From contig JASHUW010000638.1 of the NCBI GenBank assembly GCA_030039815.1, positions 1 through 7,805 of the forward strand: a stretch of 7,805 nucleotides of DNA. Reading direction: 5' to 3'. This document shows, in pieces, positions 1 to 6,378 of this stretch (positions are counted from its first letter, which is position 1; the number at the start of each line of letters is the position of its first letter). The stretch comes from Alphaproteobacteria bacterium (lineage in GTDB: Bacteria; Pseudomonadota; Alphaproteobacteria; ATCC43930; CGMCC-115725). The notes under the pieces were generated by a model that was not told where the DNA came from, did not search any database, and saw only the letters and a list, made by a program, of their open reading frames with translations. The position numbers were made by a program, and so were the translations under genes.

Positions 1-385
1 CATGCGTATCGATGTCGAAGGCCTGCTCGGCGAGGCCGGGGATCGGCGGGCGCACCAGCTCGCTGCCGAGCGCGAAGACCAGCCGGTCGTAGCGCAGGCT
101 CGGCCGGCCGGCGAGCGCGACCTCGCGGCGCGCGCAATCGACGCCGGTGACCTGGCCGATCGCGAGATCGACGCCGATCGGCCCCAGCACGTCGTCGAGC
201 GGCACGCGCGTGTCGCCGAGCTCGGTCTCGTAATTGCGCACCCGGATCGAATGCCATTCGTCGCGGTTGACCACCGTCACCGCGATATCCGACTTACCGA
301 TCTGCAGCTCGGCGAGCTTGCGCGCCGCGCCGACCGCGGCGATCAGCCCGGCAAAACCCGCACCCAATACGACGATCTGCTTCAC
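1..385 (-). CDS. NDH-2-like FAD-dependent NAD(P)H oxidoreductase, N-terminal part (runs off left edge)
   Basis: Only the first 128 codons are present; the rest lies beyond position 1. The start is a GTG at 385-383 with GAGG (394-391) five bases upstream. No ATG, GTG or TTG occurs in frame upstream within the intergenic region. Residues 1-13 form the FAD-binding beta-alpha-beta start with G-A-G-F-A-G (8-13) after a hydrophobic strand. VVNRDEWHSIRVRNYE (38-53) and YDRLVFALGS (99-108) match the pattern of type II NADH dehydrogenase-like and pyridine-nucleotide disulfide oxidoreductases, the latter being the second dinucleotide-domain signature. The tail FDIDTH (123-128) is also typical of this group. 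Family members pass electrons from NAD(P)H through FAD to quinone or another acceptor, usually at the inner face of the cytoplasmic membrane. The membrane-anchoring C-terminus and the NAD(P)H domain are not visible, so the acceptor cannot be named. It is transcribed away from the dehydrogenase cluster. Confidence 0.85.
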   Translation of the reverse strand, partial: MKQIVVLGAGFAGLIAAVGAARKLAELQIGKSDIAVTVVNRDEWHSIRVRNYETELGDTRVPLDDVLGPIGVDLAIGQVTGVDCARREVALAGRPSLRYDRLVFALGSELVRPPIPGLAEQAFDIDTH

Positions 386-471
386 CTTCGCCTCAAAGCA
401 AGGGAGACTGGGATTGTCGCATTCTCGGTAGCGGATATCGCGATGAAGATCAATTTGGTCACACTCAAGCC
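386..471. promoter_or_regulatory. divergent intergenic region, presumed promoters of both flanking genes
   Basis: These 86 bp separate two genes starting in opposite directions, so both promoters should lie here or overlap the coding ends. On the plus strand TTGTCG (414-419) followed by GATATC (434-439) is a weak -35/-10-like pair with a 14-base spacer, shorter than ideal. On the minus strand a TTGATC box also occurs, with only a poor -10 partner. The region is somewhat less GC-rich than the genes. The existence of promoters is inferred from gene orientation; the exact boxes are not supported well enough to trust. Confidence 0.4.
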
Positions 472-1449
472 ATGAAGGCGCTGTTCCTCGGCAATGTCGC
501 GGTCGACACCTATGAGGGTATCAGGGGCGAGCTGCCTCCGTCGCTCGAATGCGCGATCATCAACGATCCGGTTGATCGTTCGCTGCTGCCGGCCGCGGCG
601 ATCGACGCCGACATATTGGTCAGCAATCGCTGGCTCGCCGATTTCCCGCCGGCGCCTAACTTCCGGCTGGTGCAGTCGGTGGCGACCGGGATCGAGCTGT
701 TCGACATGGCTTCGCTGCCCAAGGGTTGCGCGGTGTGCAACGCGTTCGGCCACGAGACGGCGATTGCCGAATATGTCGTGATGGCGATGCTGGCGCTGCA
801 CCACCGCTTCTTCCAGATCTCGGGCGAGTTCCGCGAGCGCGGCTTGTGGGCTTCGAGTTGGGTGCAGAGCGGCGCCCCGCACGGCGAGGTGCGCGGCTCG
901 ACCCTCGGCATCGTCGGCTATGGCCGGGTCGGGCGCGAGGTGGCGCGCCGCGCGGCGCCGTTCGGCTGCCGCGTCCTCGCGGCGAACCGCAGCCCGCGCG
1001 ACAAGGACGGCGATGTCGAACGCATCTACCCGCTCGCCGCGCTCGACGAGATGCTGAAGCTGTGCGACACGGTGGCGATCTGTACCGCGCTCGGGCCGGA
1101 GACAACGGGGCTGATCGATGCGCGCCGGCTCGGCTTGATGAAACCCGGCGCGTTCCTCATCAACATCGCGCGCGGCCAGGTGATCGACGAGGACGCGCTC
1201 TATGCCGCGCTCTCCGAGGGCCGGCTCGGGGGCGCGGCGATCGACGTGTGGTGGCAGTACCCGACGCCAACAGAACCCAACCGGCGCGGCTCGCGCCACC
1301 CGTTCCACGCCCTGCCAAACGTCATCGTCACGCCGCACAATTCGGGCTGGACCGCCGGCATGGTGCGCCGTCGCTGGGACGAGATCGCCGACAATATCGG
1401 CCGCTTCTGCCGCGGCGACAGCCTCATCAACCTTGTCACCACCGCCTAA
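472..1449 (+). CDS. D-isomer-specific 2-hydroxyacid dehydrogenase (first of tandem pair)
   Basis: This is a 325-residue cytosolic NAD(P)-dependent oxidoreductase of the D-2-hydroxyacid dehydrogenase superfamily, which interconverts 2-keto acids and D-2-hydroxy acids. Normal family length is about 310-340. The Rossmann signature G-Y-G-R-V-G is at 149-154 and the second strand ends in NRS (172-174). An Asn-Arg-Ser there, instead of an Asp, usually suggests NADP(H) preference. Arg234 (in NIARG) is the substrate-carboxylate arginine and His289 (in TPHNS) the catalytic histidine. The usual catalytic Glu, 29 residues after the Arg, is Tyr263 (DVWWQYP, 258-264); Glu268 follows five residues later and might substitute. 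No strong Shine-Dalgarno precedes the ATG, yet it is the natural family start (MKALFLGN). A close paralog follows after 23 bp. The substrate is unknown; glyoxylate/hydroxypyruvate-type reduction is only one possibility. Confidence 0.9.
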   Translation: MKALFLGNVAVDTYEGIRGELPPSLECAIINDPVDRSLLPAAAIDADILVSNRWLADFPPAPNFRLVQSVATGIELFDMASLPKGCAVCNAFGHETAIAEYVVMAMLALHHRFFQISGEFRERGLWASSWVQSGAPHGEVRGSTLGIVGYGRVGREVARRAAPFGCRVLAANRSPRDKDGDVERIYPLAALDEMLKLCDTVAICTALGPETTGLIDARRLGLMKPGAFLINIARGQVIDEDALYAALSEGRLGGAAIDVWWQYPTPTEPNRRGSRHPFHALPNVIVTPHNSGWTAGMVRRRWDEIADNIGRFCRGDSLINLVTTA

Positions 1450-1460
1450 CGGCTTTTGCT

Positions 1461-1465
1461 GAGGG
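1461..1465 (+). promoter_or_regulatory. ribosome binding site fixing the second dehydrogenase start
   Basis: GAGGG lies seven bases before the ATG at 1473. It decides the start, because the same reading frame stays open far upstream (to an ATG at 726) through the first dehydrogenase gene. Homology to the first copy begins only at 1473. Confidence 0.75.
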
Positions 1466-1472
1466 TTTGCGA

Positions 1473-2456
1473 ATGAAAGTCTCGTTTGTCGGCAATTTCG
1501 GCGCGCGGCCCGAGGTGGCGAAGGCCATCCTCGGCAAGGTCACGGAAAAGATCGAGCCGACCATCCTCTATGACATCGGCGACACGCAGCGGCTGATCCC
1601 GGCGCTCGCCGAGGCGGAGATCGTCGTCAGCCATATCTGGAAAAGCGATTTTCCCGAAGCGCCGCGGCTGAAGTTCCTGCAGTCGCCGGCGGCCGGGCTC
1701 GACCTGATCGACGTGCCGTCGCTGCGACCAGGCGTCACGATCTGCAATGTCGATGGGCACGAGCAGGCGATCGCCGAATACGTGCTGATGACGATGCTGG
1801 CGCTTTCGCACAAGCTCATCGACATCGCGACGGCATTTCGCGAGAAGGGGTCGTGGCTGGGCGGCGGCGCGGGCGGCGGGCCGCTGCACGGCGAAATCCT
1901 CGACAAGACGGTGGGGATCGTCGGCTATGGCAAGATCGGCCGCGAGGTCGCGAAACGCGCCGCCGCGTTCGGCTGCACGGTCATCGCCGCCAATCGCAGC
2001 CCGATCGCCGACAAGGGCGAGGCGTCGGAGATCTACCCGCTTGGCGAACTCGACAGGATGCTGCCGCGCTGCGATTTCGTGGTGATCGCCGCCGGGCTCG
2101 GGCCGGAAACCCGCAACCTGATCGATGCCGGCCGCTTGGCGCTGATGAAGCCGACAGCCTTGCTGATCAATATCGGGCGCGCGCCGATCACCGACGAGGC
2201 CGCGCTTTTCGCCGCGCTCAGGGACAACAAGATCGGCGGCGCGGCGCTCGACGTGTGGTGGCGCTATCCGACGCCGGCCGAGCCGCTGAACCGGCCGTCG
2301 CAATTCCCGTTTCATGAACTGCCCAACGTGCTGATGACGCCGCATTGCTCGAGCGCGACGGTGGAAGCGCGCGACCGGCGCCTGAGTGGCGTCGCGCGCA
2401 ATATCGACCGCTTTGTGCGCGGCGAGCCGCTGAGGAATGTGGTGCTGACGACATAA
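1473..2456 (+). CDS. D-isomer-specific 2-hydroxyacid dehydrogenase (second of tandem pair)
   Basis: This 327-residue paralog of the preceding gene is alignable end to end, with roughly half of the residues identical by eye. It should be a cytosolic NAD(P)H-dependent 2-keto/2-hydroxy acid oxidoreductase. The dinucleotide motif G-Y-G-K-I-G is at 151-156, again followed by NRS (174-176), which argues for NADP(H) preference. Arg236 and His291 (TPHCS) are the expected active-site residues. The canonical Glu position, 29 after the Arg, is Tyr265 in DVWWRYP (260-266), with Glu270 nearby. It differs from its neighbour by a glycine-rich loop (GGGAGGG, 130-136) before the Rossmann domain, NIGRA instead of NIARG at the arginine, and a different stretch after the histidine. 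These changes lie around the active-site cleft, so the pair may have split substrates. The 23-bp gap to the first copy implies co-transcription. Confidence 0.9.
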   Translation: MKVSFVGNFGARPEVAKAILGKVTEKIEPTILYDIGDTQRLIPALAEAEIVVSHIWKSDFPEAPRLKFLQSPAAGLDLIDVPSLRPGVTICNVDGHEQAIAEYVLMTMLALSHKLIDIATAFREKGSWLGGGAGGGPLHGEILDKTVGIVGYGKIGREVAKRAAAFGCTVIAANRSPIADKGEASEIYPLGELDRMLPRCDFVVIAAGLGPETRNLIDAGRLALMKPTALLINIGRAPITDEAALFAALRDNKIGGAALDVWWRYPTPAEPLNRPSQFPFHELPNVLMTPHCSSATVEARDRRLSGVARNIDRFVRGEPLRNVVLTT

Positions 2457-2466
2457 GCCAAGATGG

Positions 2467-2496
2467 TTGTCGTCCCGGCAGAAGCCGGAACGACAA
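2467..2496. repeat. extragenic palindromic element
   Basis: A 13-base arm (2467-2479) and its near-perfect reverse complement (2484-2496, one mismatch) flank a 4-base AGAA loop. The arms begin TTGTCGT and close with CCGGC/GCCGG. It starts ten bases after the dehydrogenase stop codon. Sequences of this form (GTCGT, then a C/G-rich stem with an AGAA or CGAAGG-like loop) are dispersed in intergenic spacers of many alphaproteobacteria. The RNA hairpin could protect or process the transcript between the dehydrogenase and amidase genes. There is no T-run after it, so it does not look like an intrinsic terminator. Confidence 0.8.
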
Positions 2497-2509
2497 ATGT
2501 AAAAAAGCC

Positions 2510-2513
2510 GGAG
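2510..2513 (+). promoter_or_regulatory. ribosome binding site deciding the amidase start
   Basis: GGAG lies six bases before the ATG at 2520. It supports that start over the in-frame ATG at 2463, which would add 19 residues encoded largely by the palindromic repeat. Confidence 0.75.
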
Positions 2514-2519
2514 TGTGAC

Positions 2520-3992
2520 ATGGCCGACGACATCGCCTTTCTCTCAGCAACAGAACTGCTGCGGCGCTATCGCGCGAAGGAATTATCGCCGGTCGCGGTG
2601 GTCGACGCGGCGATCAGCCGGCTCGAAACCTACGAGGCCGCGCTCAACGCCTTCGTGCTTTACGACCCGGACAGCGCGCTGAGGGCGGCGCGCGCCTCGG
2701 AGGCGCGCTGGCAGAAGGGCGCGCCGCAGGGTCTGCTCGACGGCGTGCCGGTCGCGATCAAGGACACCCAGCTGACGCGCGGGTGGCCGCGGCTCGTTGG
2801 CTCGAAGACCATCGATCCGAACCAGGCGTGGACGGAAGACGCACCATCCGTCGCCGGGCTGCGCCGCGAAAACGCGATCTTTCTCGGCAAGACCACAACC
2901 CCGGAATTCGGCTGGAAGCCGACCACCGACTCGCCGCTCTGCGGCGTCACCCGCAACCCCTGGGACACCGAGCGCACCCCCGGCGGGTCGAGCGGCGGCA
3001 GCGCCGCGGCACTGGCGGCGGGCATCTGCCCGATCGCGATCGGCACCGATGCCGGCGGCTCGATCCGCATCCCGGCCTCGTTCAGCGGCGTGTTCGGGTT
3101 GAAGCCGACCTTTGGCAAGGTCGCGCTCTACCCGCCCTCGGCGTTTGGCGACGTGTCGCATGTCGGGCCGATGTCGCGCACGGTGGCCGATGCGGCGCTG
3201 ATGCTCGACGCGATGAAGGGGCCGGATGCGCGCGACTGGTACAGCCTGCCGGATGACGGCATCGCCTATCGCGAGCGCGTCGGCGAAGGCGCGCTGCAGG
3301 GCAAGCGCGTCGCGCTGTCGCCGACCCTCGGCTATCACGAGCCGGCGCCCGCGGTGCGGGCGGCGGTGGAGGCCGCCGCCAAGGTGTTCGCCGGCCTCGG
3401 CGCTATTGTCGAGGAGGCGGACCCGTTCACCGAGTCGCCGCTGCCGGTCTTCCAGACCCTGGCGCTCGCCGGGTTCTGGTCGCTGCTGCGCGCGATGACG
3501 CCGGCAAAGGTCGCGGTGATGGACCCCGGCCTCGTCGATGCCTGCCGCGCCGGCGAGGCCGTGACGCAAGCGCAGCTGGTCGACGCACTCGGCAAGCGCG
3601 CCGTGTTGGGCGCGCAGACGCGGCAATTTTTCGAGCGCTACGACATCTTGCTGTCACCGACGATGCCCATTGTCGCGGCCTATGCGGAGCCCCGCGGGGA
3701 CGGCGCACCCGATCCCGCGAATTATCGCGATTGGCTGACCTATACCTGGGCCTTCAATTTGACGCGCAACCCATCCGCCTCGATCCCCTGTGGATTCGCC
3801 GACGGGCTGCCGATCGGCCTCATGGTGACCGGGCCGCTGCACGACGATCTCGGCGTGCTGCAGGCGTGCCACGCCTACGAGGCCGCGAGCGGCGGGGGAT
3901 CCCCGGGCGATGCGCTCGGCGCGGCGCTCGCCAAGATCGCGCGGCCCGGCGACAAATCCGCGGCGGTGAAGATCAAGGCGTTGCGGGGTTAG
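2520..3992 (+). CDS. amidase-signature family amidase
   Basis: This 490-residue cytosolic hydrolase of the amidase signature family cleaves carboxamides to acid and ammonia or amine. The Ser-cisSer-Lys triad is complete: Lys81 in GVPVAIKD, cis-Ser157 in PGGSSGGS (154-161) and the nucleophile Ser181 in GTDAGGSIRIP (175-185). Spacings match well-studied members; Ser157 to Ser181 is 24, as in mammalian FAAH. The N-terminal helix region (SATELLRRYRAKELSPVAVV) is the usual start for the family, and length is normal (about 450-500). No gatB or gatC is nearby, so GatA of the tRNA amidotransferase is unlikely. No signal peptide is seen. The gene sits 63 bp behind the dehydrogenase pair, with a palindromic element in the gap. 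A role releasing a 2-hydroxy or 2-keto acid from an amide for those enzymes would fit the context but is inference. The substrate cannot be deduced. Confidence 0.92.
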   Translation: MADDIAFLSATELLRRYRAKELSPVAVVDAAISRLETYEAALNAFVLYDPDSALRAARASEARWQKGAPQGLLDGVPVAIKDTQLTRGWPRLVGSKTIDPNQAWTEDAPSVAGLRRENAIFLGKTTTPEFGWKPTTDSPLCGVTRNPWDTERTPGGSSGGSAAALAAGICPIAIGTDAGGSIRIPASFSGVFGLKPTFGKVALYPPSAFGDVSHVGPMSRTVADAALMLDAMKGPDARDWYSLPDDGIAYRERVGEGALQGKRVALSPTLGYHEPAPAVRAAVEAAAKVFAGLGAIVEEADPFTESPLPVFQTLALAGFWSLLRAMTPAKVAVMDPGLVDACRAGEAVTQAQLVDALGKRAVLGAQTRQFFERYDILLSPTMPIVAAYAEPRGDGAPDPANYRDWLTYTWAFNLTRNPSASIPCGFADGLPIGLMVTGPLHDDLGVLQACHAYEAASGGGSPGDALGAALAKIARPGDKSAAVKIKALRG

Positions 3993-4031
3993 CCCGGAGG
4001 CTCCTCCATTCGGCGGCCGGAGAGAACGTCC

Positions 4032-5291
4032 ATGAACAAGATGATCCGGCTTTGCGGCCTGGTCGCGGTGCTCGCGGTGGCGGCGGTCCCGGCGGGCGCG
4101 CAGGCACCGCCGAAGGCGATCGCCGGTCCGTGGGTCGAGCTCGGCGCCCATGACGACCTGCAGGTGCGGGTCGTGATGCCGTCTGACATCGCCGCCTGCC
4201 CCGTCGTCGTCGCCGACGGCAAGACCATCGAGGCGCGGCAGCGCGGGGCCGCCGACGGCGCCTTCCCGATCACCGTATGCAGCGCGACGGTGCCGCTGGC
4301 GACAAAGCGGCTGACGGTCGGCGGCGACGCCGTGCCGACCCTGCCGGCGACCATCAACCGCATCGTCGTGTTCGGCGACAGCGGCTGCCGGATCGACAAA
4401 AAGGACGTGCAGGATTGCAACGACACGAAAGAATGGCCGTTCTCCGTCGTCGCCAAGGATGCCGCGGGCCGCAATCCCGACCTGGTGATCCATGTCGGCG
4501 ATTACTATTACCGCGAGACCGCCTGTCCCGCCGGCAACGAGAGCTGCAAGGACAGCCCGCACGGCGATAATTGGGGGGCGTGGCAGGCTGATTTCTTCGA
4601 GCCGGCGGCGCCGCTGCTCGCGGCCGCGCCCTGGGTCATGGTGCGCGGCAACCACGAGCTGTGTGAGCGCGGCGGCAAAGGGTGGATGCGCCTCCTCGAT
4701 CCGCGCGCCGACATGTCCGACTGCGCCGACACCTCGCCGCCCTATCGGCTGCAAGTCGGTGGGCTCAATTTCATGGTCTTCGACAGCGCCGATGCCGACG
4801 ACGTCAAGCCCGACCCCAAGAAGGTCGCGGTGTATGCCGCGCAATTCGCCCAACTCCTGGCGAATGCGCCGCCGCATTCCTGGCTGCTGACGCACCGGCC
4901 GGTGTGGGCGCTGGGTCACGGCAAGGCTGCCGGCCAGTCGATCAACCAGACCCTGGAGGCGGCGATCAAGGGGCATGTCCCGGCCGGCCTCGATCTGGTC
5001 CTCACCGGTCATGTGCACGACTTCACCAGCTACGCGTTTGGACCGCGCCGCCCAGCGCAGCTCATCGTCGGCGTCGGCGGCGACAGGATGGACAAGGTGC
5101 CGAACCCGCCGCTGGTCGGCGCGACGATCGACGGGATGAAGACCACCAGAGGCTTCGCGCTCGAACAGTTCGGCTTTTTCGTCATGGAGGGGCAGGGCGG
5201 CAGCTGGAACGGCACGCTCTACGCGCCCGACGACAAGATGGTGCTGGCGCGATGCACGATCGCCGGCCGCGATCTCGATTGTCATAACTAA
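4032..5291 (+). CDS. secreted purple-acid-phosphatase-like metallophosphoesterase
   Basis: This 419-residue precursor carries a Sec signal peptide: basic Met1-Arg6, a hydrophobic stretch of about residues 7-20, then AGAQA. Cleavage after Ala23 is likelier than after Ala25, because Pro26 follows the latter. It should therefore act in the periplasm. The five calcineurin-fold metal motifs appear in order: GDSG (Asp116), GDYYY (Asp157 and Tyr160), GNHE (Asn207), LLTH (His288) and GHVH (His327, His329). The GDxG first motif and the tyrosine in GDxxY are those of purple acid phosphatases with a dinuclear Fe-M centre; ordinary members have DxH and lack the tyrosine. Ten cysteines follow the signal region, which suits disulfide bonding. 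GGAG at 4019-4022 serves the ATG. Family members hydrolyse phosphomonoesters; substrate and metal are untested here. It is 39 bp after the amidase. An exported phosphatase amid cytosolic catabolic enzymes is an odd neighbour. Confidence 0.85.
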   Translation: MNKMIRLCGLVAVLAVAAVPAGAQAPPKAIAGPWVELGAHDDLQVRVVMPSDIAACPVVVADGKTIEARQRGAADGAFPITVCSATVPLATKRLTVGGDAVPTLPATINRIVVFGDSGCRIDKKDVQDCNDTKEWPFSVVAKDAAGRNPDLVIHVGDYYYRETACPAGNESCKDSPHGDNWGAWQADFFEPAAPLLAAAPWVMVRGNHELCERGGKGWMRLLDPRADMSDCADTSPPYRLQVGGLNFMVFDSADADDVKPDPKKVAVYAAQFAQLLANAPPHSWLLTHRPVWALGHGKAAGQSINQTLEAAIKGHVPAGLDLVLTGHVHDFTSYAFGPRRPAQLIVGVGGDRMDKVPNPPLVGATIDGMKTTRGFALEQFGFFVMEGQGGSWNGTLYAPDDKMVLARCTIAGRDLDCHN

Positions 5292-5304
5292 CCGGCGTTG
5301 CCGG
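5292..5304. repeat. short stem-loop after the phosphatase stop codon
   Basis: CCGGC (5292-5296) pairs with GCCGG (5300-5304) around a GTT loop directly after the TAA. The stem is only five pairs and no T-tract follows, so terminator activity is doubtful. It may be chance in this GC-rich sequence. Confidence 0.3.
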
Positions 5305-5357
5305 CTATTGTCGGCGAGTCGTGAAAGCCTTATCAGCGGCTTGACGGCATTCGAGGC

Positions 5358-5363
5358 GGGGGA
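5358..5363 (+). promoter_or_regulatory. ribosome binding site favouring a GTG start for the alpha/beta hydrolase
   Basis: GGGGGA lies four bases before the GTG at 5368 (GGGGGAAGCGGTG). The in-frame TTG codons at 5308 and 5341 lack a comparable site. Confidence 0.55.
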
Positions 5364-5367
5364 AGCG

Positions 5368-6213
5368 GTGGCGATCATCAGCGAAGAAACCAAGGCGCTC
5401 GTCGCCGGCATCGCCGCCGAGGCGACGCGCGCCGAAACCCCGTGCGGCGACGGATCGCTTGTCTGGCGCATCTGGGGCAGCGGGCCGCCGCTGGTGCTGC
5501 TGCATGGCGGCTACGGCTCGTGGTCGCATTGGATCCGCAACATCCCGGTGCTGAAGCATCGCTTCACGGTGATCGCGCCCGACCTGCCGGGGCTTGGCGA
5601 CTCGGCGACCCCGCCCGAGCCGTGGACCGTCGACGGCCTCGCCGCGATCGTCGTCAGGGGCCTCGATACCGTGCTGCCGAAAGGCGAGCGGCCGCATCTC
5701 GCCGGGTTTTCGTTCGGCGGGGTGATCGGCGGCGTGGTGGCCGCGCAGCTCGGCGACCGGCTGAAGGCGTTCACCGTCGTCGGCTCGAACGGGCTGGGGC
5801 TCGAACGCTCGCCGACGCCATTGGAGCGCGTCGCGGCCGATGCGAGCGAGGAGCAGGAATTCGCGACGCATCGCTACAACCTCAACCAGCTGATGATCCA
5901 CGATCCGGCGAAGATCGACGAGCTGGCGCTGTGGCTGCAGAAGACCAACCACGCCCGCGCGCGGATGCGCAGCCGGCGCTTCTCGCGCTCGGGCGCGCTG
6001 GTCGAGGCGCTGCCCAAGATCACCGCGCGGCTCGACGGCATCTGGGGCGAGCGCGATGCCACCGCCTATCCGCATGTCGACGAGCGCCGCCGCATCCTGC
6101 AGAGCGTGCAGCCGGGCGCGCGGTTCACGGTGGTGCCCGGCGCCGGGCACTGGGTGCAGTTCGAGGCGCCTGACGCGTTCAACCGCATCATCACCGACTA
6201 CGCGACGAGTTGA
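5368..6213 (+). CDS. alpha/beta hydrolase
   Basis: This 281-residue alpha/beta-hydrolase-fold enzyme begins at GTG 5368; a TTG at 5308 would add 20 residues. The oxyanion-hole motif LLHGG is at 44-48 and PDLPGLGDS at 71-79. The nucleophile elbow G-F-S-F-G is at 113-117 (Ser115), the acid is probably Asp230 (GERDA), and the base is His261 (GAGHW). The catalytic triad is therefore complete and length is normal. Residues about 140-215 form a helical, Arg-rich cap region. No signal peptide is evident, so it is probably cytosolic. The family includes esterases, C-C bond hydrolases of meta-cleavage pathways, epoxide hydrolases and haloalkane dehalogenases. Ser as nucleophile excludes the last two, which use Asp. 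It is the last gene of the plus-strand run, and its position after an amidase and 2-hydroxyacid dehydrogenases suits a catabolic role. Confidence 0.88.
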   Translation: MAIISEETKALVAGIAAEATRAETPCGDGSLVWRIWGSGPPLVLLHGGYGSWSHWIRNIPVLKHRFTVIAPDLPGLGDSATPPEPWTVDGLAAIVVRGLDTVLPKGERPHLAGFSFGGVIGGVVAAQLGDRLKAFTVVGSNGLGLERSPTPLERVAADASEEQEFATHRYNLNQLMIHDPAKIDELALWLQKTNHARARMRSRRFSRSGALVEALPKITARLDGIWGERDATAYPHVDERRRILQSVQPGARFTVVPGAGHWVQFEAPDAFNRIITDYATS

Positions 6214-6215
6214 AA

Positions 6216-6232
6216 CGCCGGTCCCGCCGGCG
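6216..6232. repeat. GC-rich stem-loop just after the alpha/beta hydrolase gene
   Basis: CGCCGG (6216-6221) pairs perfectly with CCGGCG (6227-6232) around a five-base loop, beginning two bases after the TGA. It could stabilise or end the plus-strand transcript. With no T-tract it is not a standard intrinsic terminator. Confidence 0.45.
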
Positions 6233-6260
6233 GTCATGACGGCTGCCTCACGCGATCGTG

Positions 6261-6335
6261 GTGGTCGATCGACGGCCGTTCGTCGCTGCGCGAGCGTCGC
6301 GGTTTGAACATCCCGTTGGGGCCGCGATCGACCAC
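6261..6335. repeat. perfect 11-bp inverted repeat enclosing 53 bp
   Basis: GTGGTCGATCG (6261-6271) is the exact reverse complement of CGATCGACCAC (6325-6335). The enclosed segment can itself fold (CGACG 6270-6274 with CGTCG 6281-6285). Perfect 11-base arms this close are unlikely by chance. The element may form a long RNA hairpin at the end of a transcript, or be the remnant of a small mobile repeat. No target-site duplication was noticed. Confidence 0.5.
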
Positions 6336-6356
6336 TCACAGCGGTTCGAGCCACCC

Positions 6357-6378
6357 GCCGCTCTTGCTCCGGAGCGGC
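6357..6378. repeat. 7-bp inverted repeat with 8-base loop
   Basis: GCCGCTC (6357-6363) pairs with GAGCGGC (6372-6378). The loop side overlaps a perfect ten-base palindrome (6366-6375). For the minus-strand operon it lies about 93 bases past the last stop codon, where a transcript end would be expected, but no T-run follows. Confidence 0.4.

Noticed and set aside
2..475. A 157-codon plus-strand open frame at the left edge.
   Set aside because: It is a shadow of the minus-strand FAD oxidoreductase, whose frame shows the G-A-G-F-A-G and YDRLVFALGS signatures.
382..1338. A 318-codon minus-strand open frame opposite the first dehydrogenase.
   Set aside because: It is an antisense shadow with no domain-like motifs. 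Its stop overlaps the start of the real minus-strand oxidoreductase in a different frame.
726..2456. A 576-codon open frame starting inside the first dehydrogenase gene and including the second.
   Set aside because: Its upstream part is an Arg/Ala-rich frameshifted shadow of the first dehydrogenase. Homology and a ribosome binding site put the true start at 1473.
2463..2519. An N-terminal extension of the amidase by 19 residues from the ATG at 2463.
   Set aside because: The extension is encoded by the palindromic repeat and lacks its own ribosome binding site. GGAG six bases before 2520 supports the shorter form.
3996..4007. GGAGG-CT-CCTCC palindrome after the amidase as a terminator.
   Set aside because: A two-base loop is too tight for a hairpin and no T-tract follows.
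5308..5367. A TTG start that extends the alpha/beta hydrolase by 20 residues.
   Set aside because: No ribosome binding site precedes it, while the GTG at 5368 has GGGGGA upstream. It is not firmly excluded.
3654..5471. A 605-codon open frame on the minus strand opposite the amidase end and phosphatase gene.
   Set aside because: The translation is Arg/His/Asp-rich low-complexity typical of antisense frames in GC-rich DNA. The plus strand holds clear enzymes with complete catalytic motifs.
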